5,358 nt of DNA from the NCBI GenBank assembly GCA_008501785.1, contig QQUD01000032.1, positions 1-5,358 of the forward strand, read 5' to 3'. The notes beneath the pieces were generated by a model. It was not told the DNA's origin, made no database searches, and saw only the letters and a list, made by a program, of their open reading frames with translations. The first letter of the stretch is position 1. Each line of letters begins with the position of its first letter. Made by a program: the position numbers and the translations under genes. Shown in pieces: positions 1 through 4,705 of this stretch. Origin of the DNA: Chloroflexota bacterium. Its GTDB lineage: Bacteria > Chloroflexota > Anaerolineae > Promineifilales > Promineifilaceae.

Positions 1-567
1 GCATTCAACGTCACCCGAGGGGGGCACGAGCAAGGCACATCCAACGATTACGAGACCTTTGCCGACGCGTTCATGCAGGCTTATGAAATCGCTATACAAG
101 CGGAACGACGTCTGCACTATGCCGGGGCGCGTACCTGGCTAACCACAAACAATTTTTGTACAGCGCCCTACAACGCACTCATAGTCAATCCACGCGGCGA
201 ACTGGTAACGTGTTATGAAATTACCAGCGACGCCCACCCGCTCGCCGAAATTTCGCGCATTGGCCACATTGAAAACGGCCAAATATTTTTAGATGAAACC
301 GCACGGCAGCATTTACACAGCCTGATCGCAGCACGAAAGCAAAGTTGCGAAGATTGCTTCTGCTATTGGTCCTGTGCAGGCGATTGCTACACGCGCACAT
401 TCACCAATCAACCAGACAGCCATCTCATTCACGGCCTCCGCTGCCAAATGAACCGCACCATCACCAGAGGCATGCTGCTTACCCACATTGCTCACGCCGA
501 CGGCATCTGGCATCGTTGGCCAGTCACACACAAACAAGAGACACAAACGGCCGGGGTCACAATCTAG
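1..567 (+). CDS. Radical SAM/SPASM peptide-modifying enzyme, C-terminal part (5' end outside window)
   Basis: The frame is open from the first base, so the ATG at 73 is internal and the N-terminal radical SAM core lies upstream. What remains is a textbook SPASM domain, which binds auxiliary [4Fe-4S] clusters. Counting from that Met as residue 1, Cys29-X12-Gly42-X4-Cys47 is followed by Cys92-X2-Cys95-X5-Cys101-X3-Cys105 and, 18 residues on, Cys124. This is the seven-cysteine SPASM pattern complete. An extra Cys97 gives a CxC inside it. The N-terminal CX3CX2C SAM-cluster motif cannot be checked here. SPASM proteins are cytosolic and typically mature ribosomal peptides (PqqE, AlbA) or sulfatases (AnSME). 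The next gene starts 9 bases after the TAG, and a PqqD-like protein and a second SPASM enzyme follow, which favours peptide modification. Substrate and reaction are unknown. It is not a duplicate of the complete SPASM gene downstream, because the sequences around the cysteines differ. Confidence 0.9.
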   Translation, partial: AFNVTRGGHEQGTSNDYETFADAFMQAYEIAIQAERRLHYAGARTWLTTNNFCTAPYNALIVNPRGELVTCYEITSDAHPLAEISRIGHIENGQIFLDETARQHLHSLIAARKQSCEDCFCYWSCAGDCYTRTFTNQPDSHLIHGLRCQMNRTITRGMLLTHIAHADGIWHRWPVTHKQETQTAGVTI

Positions 568-570
568 GAG
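566..570 (+). promoter_or_regulatory. Ribosome binding site AGGAG that decides the next gene's start
   Basis: AGGAG begins inside the TAG stop of the SPASM gene. It directly abuts the ATG at 571, leaving no spacer, but lies six bases before the ATG at 577. The second ATG is therefore the likelier start. The overlap of Shine-Dalgarno and stop codon suggests translational coupling of the two genes. Confidence 0.65.
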
Positions 571-576
571 ATGAAC

Positions 577-1362
577 ATGCATAGCAGCCTGGTTGTCATT
601 TCGTGGTGGTCAAACTGCCTGGGATTAACCTGCCTACACAAACTCGCCAAATTTACACAAGATCGCCCAATCTTTGTGGTACAAGTCGGCAAATCAAACC
701 GTCAAAAAAAACTGTTTCGCCAATTTCTCCCACAAAATGTGCAAGAATTGGATGTTGCCACAGACGCTCCGGCAGAACATAGCCGGGTCGTATCCCACGT
801 CATCAGACACCAGCTATCCTCGGCAAATGGCCTTTGGTTTGTGGATCACGATCTGTTGCTGCACGAAAATTGGGAACCTTGGCTCAAGGGGTACGATTCG
901 CATTTTCAAGTTTTGCAAAACTGTTTAGGCCTACCTCCCACAGACATACATCCGGCAATTACACAGCCAACATTCTGGTTATCGCCACGTCATTTCCCGC
1001 CAGATATTTCTCTTGATCCCATACCATTTCAAACCAGGCAGCAATCCCGCCGTCCAGACCTTTATCCATTTAGCGGAGCCTTAACTATGCCAACAAAGGA
1101 CACGCTTGTTCATGCAAGAGACCTTTTACAAGAGCAAGGGCGGGTTTCTTATTATTCGTTTGATCATTTTCCATCCTATTCCCATATAGGAGGTTTGTTT
1201 CTGTTTGCGGGTCCTCCCATTGAGCATCCTGATTATCAAGAATGGCAGCAAACAACCATTGCACAATTTGTTTCGTTTTTTGAAAACTGTCCAGCCGAAT
1301 GGTTAGCCATTGAAGACTCAACTTTATTACATCGTATCCGTACATTTCAAAAGATTTCATGA
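577..1362 (+). CDS. Putative GT-A-type glycosyltransferase-like protein
   Basis: The protein has 261 residues from the ATG at 577; the ATG at 571 in the same frame would add Met-Asn but lacks ribosome-binding-site spacing. No signal peptide or obvious membrane segment is seen. It opens with a hydrophobic strand (SLVVISWW), has a second (IFVVQVGKS), and near residues 86-92 reads LWFVDHD. Strand-then-DxD is the usual metal and nucleotide-sugar site of GT-A glycosyltransferases, so it may transfer a sugar to a peptide or another product of this locus. The hydrophobic stretch SHIGGLFLFAG lies in the C-terminal third. The assignment rests on this one motif and the predicted strand pattern, so the fold is an inference and the family is not recognised with certainty. 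The gene sits between a SPASM gene and an RRE gene in the same direction. Its 3' part (about 1141-1360) is only about 38% G+C, against about 60% in parts of the downstream SPASM gene, and it lacks the iterated palindrome. Confidence 0.5.
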   Translation: MHSSLVVISWWSNCLGLTCLHKLAKFTQDRPIFVVQVGKSNRQKKLFRQFLPQNVQELDVATDAPAEHSRVVSHVIRHQLSSANGLWFVDHDLLLHENWEPWLKGYDSHFQVLQNCLGLPPTDIHPAITQPTFWLSPRHFPPDISLDPIPFQTRQQSRRPDLYPFSGALTMPTKDTLVHARDLLQEQGRVSYYSFDHFPSYSHIGGLFLFAGPPIEHPDYQEWQQTTIAQFVSFFENCPAEWLAIEDSTLLHRIRTFQKIS

Positions 1363-1469
1363 ATATTGCACACAAAGCCCGTAGGTCAAGACGCTGTCTT
1401 GACCTTTTGACCTGGTGTGAGGCATCTGCACAAAACGGTGTTTTGTCCTACGATTTGCAAAGGGGCTGA
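1359..1469 (+). CDS. Doubtful 36-codon ORF filling the gap before the RRE gene
   Basis: The ORF starts at an ATG that overlaps the TGA of the preceding gene (ATGA) and ends with a TGA at 1467-1469, three bases before the RRE gene's ATG and in that gene's frame. It would encode 36 residues, basic near the start (KARRSRRC), with two Cys (residues 13 and 20), and ending DLQRG. For it: the ATGA junction typical of coupled genes, and the exact fit in the gap. Against it: no clear Shine-Dalgarno before 1359 (only AAAAGAT), two perfect hairpins lie within it, and nothing in it is recognisable. It could be a small RiPP precursor, an upstream leader ORF, or chance. I lean towards chance. Confidence 0.2.
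   Translation: MNIAHKARRSRRCLDLLTWCEASAQNGVLSYDLQRG
1383..1405 (+). terminator. Perfect 10-bp hairpin, possible terminator/attenuator or operator
   Basis: AGGTCAAGAC (1383-1392), loop GCT, then GTCTTGACCT (1396-1405) form a perfect 10-bp stem with a 3-base loop, 20 bases after the stop of the glycosyltransferase-like gene. Only four T residues follow (1405-1408) before GACC, so it is a weak intrinsic terminator at best. A further TTGACC at 1407-1412 repeats the right arm, giving three GGTCAA/TTGACC units. This also fits a binding site for a dimeric regulator or a partial transcription stop within the operon. The structure is certain; the role is inferred. Confidence 0.45.
1430..1446 (+). repeat. 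Second small perfect hairpin, 7-bp stem with 3-base loop
   Basis: ACAAAAC (1430-1436), GGT, GTTTTGT (1440-1446) form a perfect inverted repeat 24 bases after the first hairpin and 12 bases before the Shine-Dalgarno of the RRE gene. It may shape that gene's 5' leader RNA. It also resembles a decayed copy of the iterated palindrome: AAAACGGTGTTTTGTCC here against CAACGGCCGTTTTGTCC at 4503-4519. Confidence 0.35.
1459..1465 (+). promoter_or_regulatory. Ribosome binding site AAAGGGG of the RRE gene
   Basis: AAAGGGG lies seven bases before the ATG at 1473, a good spacing. An in-frame TGA at 1467-1469 blocks any longer start without readthrough. Together these fix the start at 1473. Confidence 0.6.
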
Positions 1470-1472
1470 CTT

Positions 1473-1934
1473 ATGCACAAATCAACCGAATATGCTTATT
1501 TTCTTAACTTCCCACGGCGTGATCTTGTGTTTAAATTTAACCGCCGCGCACTATTGCAGACTATTTCAATGGAATACAAAGTGGTTGAGGGTAAAGCGCG
1601 AGGTGGAAAGGGGTACAAATTACCTCAATTAGGGTCGTTATCAAACAAACAAATGGCGTATCTCATCCCGCATATCATTCCTGGCAGCCAGATTAACACC
1701 CGCGATGGCTCTGTCTGGGGGCAATTACAAGACAGCAGTCAGCCAAAACGATTGTTCTTGATTGAACCAGCAACGCTGTTTGCGTTTAATTTGATGAACG
1801 GCCGTAACACCCTACACAACATCAGCTTAAGTTTGGCAGAAGAAATGCAATGGTCACAGGAACAAGCGTTTGCCTTTACCCGAGGTTTGTTTCTGCATCT
1901 GGTACAGCTGCGTTTCTGTGTACCTCAAGGATAA
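1473..1934 (+). CDS. PqqD-like RiPP recognition element protein with N-terminal extension
   Basis: The protein has 153 residues. About residues 80-150 match the PqqD/RRE pattern. Beta-strand material (SVWGQLQD, KRLFLIEP) is followed by an ALLW-type helix ending in a glycine turn (TLFAFNLMNGRNTL), the 'NISLSLAEEM' helix, and a final long helix ending LVQLRFCV. This corresponds to the usual 'L..L.dG..tv.eia..L...' followed by 'fl..L...G' layout. PqqD-like domains bind the leader peptide of a RiPP precursor and present it to a radical SAM partner. Here the SPASM gene begins six bases after the stop, as in PqqD-PqqE pairs. Most stand-alone PqqD proteins are about 90 residues; this one carries about 80 extra N-terminal residues (FPRRDLVFKFNRRALL, then a Gly/Lys-rich patch at 39-47) that I do not recognise. 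Family assignment is by pattern only. One copy of the iterated palindrome (1798-1805) falls in it, encoding Asn-Gly-Arg. Confidence 0.7.
   Translation: MHKSTEYAYFLNFPRRDLVFKFNRRALLQTISMEYKVVEGKARGGKGYKLPQLGSLSNKQMAYLIPHIIPGSQINTRDGSVWGQLQDSSQPKRLFLIEPATLFAFNLMNGRNTLHNISLSLAEEMQWSQEQAFAFTRGLFLHLVQLRFCVPQG
1927..1931 (+). promoter_or_regulatory. Ribosome binding site AAGGA of the second SPASM gene
   Basis: AAGGA ends just before the TAA stop of the RRE gene (1932-1934), within its last codons, nine bases before the ATG at 1941. This is consistent with coupled translation of the RRE and its likely enzyme partner. Confidence 0.55.
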
Positions 1935-1940
1935 CAAATC

Positions 1941-3347
1941 ATGTTGACGAATACGGCCGTTTTCCCCAAAATCACCACCAACCAACTACCCATATTCCGG
2001 CAGGACTACGGTGCATATACCCTGTTCTATGCACCAGGGTATCTGGCAATCGTTCTACCAGAACAAGTTGAGCAATTTTCACATGCCCCGGCATCCTCAC
2101 GTCACGAACTGACATCCATTACTACTCAATTATTCAACCATGCACGGGCAGCTCAAGAAACATGGACGGCCGTTTCATCCCAACCCTTCACGCCATATTG
2201 CCTCACCCTCTACCTGCACAACGAATGCAACCTGCGCTGTACTTACTGCTTCGCCGAACCATCGCCGCAACCTGCGCTCCGGCTCTCGCAACCAGCCATC
2301 ACCGCCGCAGCCAAACTCGTGCTGGCAACCTGTCAAGCGCACGATCGACCATTCACCCTGGTTTGCCACGGTGGTGGCGAACCAACACTGCATCATGCGC
2401 TGCTCCAACAAGCGCTGCAAACTGTGTCAGACATGGCAGCCGCCCGGCAGGTGCCGCTCTTTCGCTACATTGCCACCAATGGCGTTATCTCATCCCAAAC
2501 AGCCAGGTGGTTGGCGCAAAACTTTGACATGATTGGGCTTTCCTGTGATGGACCATCCGATGTACAAAACAAACAACGGCCGTTATGGAGCAACGGCAAC
2601 AGCAGCGAGCAAGTTGAGCGCACCGCCCACATTCTGCATGAGGAAGGGACACCCTTTGATGTGCGGGTCACGATCACAAACCACACGTGGCAACAACAGG
2701 CTGAGATTGCTGCGTACATTTGCCAGGTTTTACAGCCCAACGAAATACATGTCGAACCCGTTTATCATTCTGGGCGGGCTAAATCGCATCGCTCAATGAT
2801 GGATGCAAACTTGTTCGTTGCTGCGTTCCTAAAAGCAGAACAAGTTGCCCAACAGCATGGCATTCCCTGGCGCATGTCTGGCAGCCGCCCAGACCAAATT
2901 CACGGGCCTTATTGCCACCTGTTTCGCCACGTTCTCAACCTGGTTCCTGAGGGCATTGCCACCGCCTGTTTTAAAACAAGTTGGCCGGAAAACGTGCAGC
3001 AGGTTGGGGTACAAATTGGCGAACTGGATGAGAAGAACGGCCGTTTCATCCTGCACCAAAATCAAATAGAAAAACTGACCACTAAGCTGCACCCCATCCC
3101 CGAGTCTTGCCGGAACTGCTTCAATCAATATCATTGTGTGCGTCACTGCCCAGACCATTGTCCAATGGAAACAACAGATTCCCCGATAAACAGTTTTCGC
3201 TGTCGCGTCAATCGGCAACTGATGTTAACTCGTTTGCAAGAAACGGCCGTTTCACTCTGGCACAAAGCACGCAGCAGCAATGGCGTTGTAGGACAAAAAA
3301 TAACAAATGAGTTCGTGGGGGTCCACACAAAGGAAGTGGAGAATTGA
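1941..3347 (+). CDS. Radical SAM/SPASM peptide maturase (complete)
   Basis: The protein has 468 residues. Residues 1-85 form a pre-domain with strand-rich text (YGAYTLFYAPGYLAIVL). The SAM-binding [4Fe-4S] site follows, CNLRCTYC with Cys96, Cys100 and Cys103, and then HGGGEPT at 143-149 (the GGE motif that holds the SAM methionine). The C-terminus is a full SPASM domain: Cys325-X12-Gly338-X4-Cys343, then Cys390-X2-Cys393-X5-Cys399-X3-Cys403, and Cys421, with an extra Cys407. Such enzymes cleave SAM to a 5'-deoxyadenosyl radical and abstract hydrogen from a peptide side chain or backbone, giving thioether, C-C or related crosslinks, epimers, or decarboxylated products. The RRE gene six bases upstream is the likely leader-binding partner. 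The HemN-like gene follows two bases after the stop if that gene starts at 3350. Four copies of the iterated palindrome lie inside, in three codon phases. Family is certain; substrate and bond are unknown. Confidence 0.93.
   Translation: MLTNTAVFPKITTNQLPIFRQDYGAYTLFYAPGYLAIVLPEQVEQFSHAPASSRHELTSITTQLFNHARAAQETWTAVSSQPFTPYCLTLYLHNECNLRCTYCFAEPSPQPALRLSQPAITAAAKLVLATCQAHDRPFTLVCHGGGEPTLHHALLQQALQTVSDMAAARQVPLFRYIATNGVISSQTARWLAQNFDMIGLSCDGPSDVQNKQRPLWSNGNSSEQVERTAHILHEEGTPFDVRVTITNHTWQQQAEIAAYICQVLQPNEIHVEPVYHSGRAKSHRSMMDANLFVAAFLKAEQVAQQHGIPWRMSGSRPDQIHGPYCHLFRHVLNLVPEGIATACFKTSWPENVQQVGVQIGELDEKNGRFILHQNQIEKLTTKLHPIPESCRNCFNQYHCVRHCPDHCPMETTDSPINSFRCRVNRQLMLTRLQETAVSLWHKARSSNGVVGQKITNEFVGVHTKEVEN
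3338..3341 (+). promoter_or_regulatory. Ribosome binding site GGAG that favours ATG 3350 over TTG 3344
   Basis: GGAG lies eight bases before the ATG at 3350 and only two before the in-frame TTG at 3344. A second purine run, AAGGAAG (3330-3336), could serve the TTG with seven bases between. The ATG is preferred because it is the stronger codon and avoids overlapping the upstream TGA. Confidence 0.5.
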
Positions 3348-3349
3348 GA

Positions 3350-4705
3350 ATGCGGGAAAGCGTGTTTAATAACTATTTTACAAATGCCCCATCTGACGTT
3401 GATGTCGATTCCATTCGGCAGCAGTGGCTGTCGCTGTCGGCTCCCTATCAGGTAGACAATTGGCTGCTGCCACTGCCATTGTGGGCAACACGCGGCTACG
3501 ATCATGGTGGACCACAGGCGTGGCAAATTTTGCAGGAGCAGTTACAGAATGGGGATGAGAAACGGCCGTTTTGCATCTACATCCATGTCCCTTTCTGCTC
3601 CAGCAAATGCCACTTTTGCGACTGTTATTCTTTCAAATTAGGGTCCCGTCAATTGCAACACATCACTCGCTACACAAATCAACTCTGCCAGGAGCTACAG
3701 CTTTGGAGCCAACAAGGCAACTTGAATGAACGCTCTGTTTCCACCGTTCATTTGGGTGGCGGCACACCCACCTTTCCTGGCACTGCCCCATTGACCCAAA
3801 TCGTCAACACCTGCAAAAACCAGTTCAACACAAACGACCAAACCGAATGGGCTTTAGAATCAACGGTAGAAAGTTTAACAGATGAGATGCTGAACACGAT
3901 GCACACACTTGGTTTTCGCCGGTTACACCTGGGCGTGCAAAGTTTGCAAGAACCTGTGCGGCAAGCCATCAAGCGCCGACGCCCTGCTATCGAAGTGCTG
4001 CAAACCCTTGAACGCACGCGTGCAATGGGCTGGGTGGTGAGTGTTGATCTGGTTTGTGGTTTACCACATCAATCCCTGGCTGGCTGGATCGATGACATTC
4101 AACAACTGCTCGCGGCTGGCGCAAACGGCGTTTCGCTATACGAATTTCTTGTCTACCCACAGAACCATAAATGGGCTGAATCACAAGGACTCACCAACCC
4201 AGATCGGCACACCCACAACTATTTTATGTTCCAGGCAGGAGCATCCATTTTGTCACAGCACGGGTTTAACAAAAATATATTTAATCATTGGGCCGACACA
4301 CAAGACAAAAATGTGTATTTCACATTTCCAACGAGAGGGGAAGATTGTCTGGCTGTGGGCACAATTGGGGATGGGTTGTTTGGGGAATACCATTATCGAC
4401 ATCCGCGTTATGCAGCCTATTTACGTGCGAAAACGGCCGTTTCACCGGGCCTCGAAGGGGGATTACGCCGCACCACTCGTGAAAACGCATTGCAGCCATT
4501 AACAACGGCCGTTTTGTCCAGTCATATCCCCACCCTTCACCTGCCATTCTTACAGCAACACATCTCAAACGGCACATCCCTGCTTGAAAAATGGCAGGCT
4601 GCCAACCTGATCATCCGCAACACACAAGGCGGCTACGAATTAACCAGCAACGGCTCTTGGTTTGCTGGCAATATGATTCGAGAAATGGATTGTCTAATCG
4701 CTTAA
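3350..4705 (+). CDS. HemN/HemW-like radical SAM protein
   Basis: The protein has 451 residues from ATG 3350; an in-frame TTG at 3344 would add two. Residues 76-92 read IYIHVPFCSSKCHFCDC, the HemN/HemW cluster site, with CX3CX2CXC (Cys83, 87, 90, 92). HLGGGTPT at 134-141 is the GGE-type SAM motif. The text around GVQSL (195-199) and DLVCGLP (233-239) matches the HemN/HemW barrel, and the C-terminal part fits the HemN_C domain. Known relatives include coproporphyrinogen III dehydrogenase HemN, haem chaperone HemW, haem-degrading ChuW/HutW, and class C radical SAM methyltransferases of thiopeptide pathways (NosN, TbtI), which use two SAM molecules. Next to an RRE and two SPASM enzymes, peptide modification such as methyl transfer is more likely than haem synthesis, but this is inferred from context. 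The protein has a 75-residue N-terminal lead before the cluster site. It carries three palindrome copies and overlaps the convergent epimerase gene by 12 bases. Confidence 0.85.
   Translation: MRESVFNNYFTNAPSDVDVDSIRQQWLSLSAPYQVDNWLLPLPLWATRGYDHGGPQAWQILQEQLQNGDEKRPFCIYIHVPFCSSKCHFCDCYSFKLGSRQLQHITRYTNQLCQELQLWSQQGNLNERSVSTVHLGGGTPTFPGTAPLTQIVNTCKNQFNTNDQTEWALESTVESLTDEMLNTMHTLGFRRLHLGVQSLQEPVRQAIKRRRPAIEVLQTLERTRAMGWVVSVDLVCGLPHQSLAGWIDDIQQLLAAGANGVSLYEFLVYPQNHKWAESQGLTNPDRHTHNYFMFQAGASILSQHGFNKNIFNHWADTQDKNVYFTFPTRGEDCLAVGTIGDGLFGEYHYRHPRYAAYLRAKTAVSPGLEGGLRRTTRENALQPLTTAVLSSHIPTLHLPFLQQHISNGTSLLEKWQAANLIIRNTQGGYELTSNGSWFAGNMIREMDCLIA

Noticed and set aside
1399..1454. TTGACC boxes as -35 elements of a promoter for the RRE gene
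   Set aside because: No TATAAT-like box lies 16-18 bases downstream of either; the nearest (TACGAT at 1449) is 36 bases away.
1467..1469. TGA read as selenocysteine joining the 36-codon ORF to the RRE protein
   Set aside because: The RRE gene has its own good Shine-Dalgarno and ATG right after, and no convincing SECIS-like hairpin was seen just downstream.
1417..1632. A 71-codon GTG-start, Cys-containing ORF across the gap, considered as a RiPP precursor
   Set aside because: Most of it overlaps the RRE gene in another frame, it starts inside the gap without a Shine-Dalgarno, and its codons follow the shadow of that gene.
1941..3347. Anaerobic sulfatase maturase (AnSME) as the function of the complete SPASM gene
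   Set aside because: The family architecture is shared, but no sulfatase gene is present and an RRE gene is directly coupled, so peptide maturation fits better. It cannot be fully excluded.
2829..3526. Two overlapping - strand ORFs of 127-129 codons opposite the SPASM and HemN-like genes
   Set aside because: They lie antisense to genes with complete catalytic motifs, show no recognisable domain, and overlap each other in different frames.
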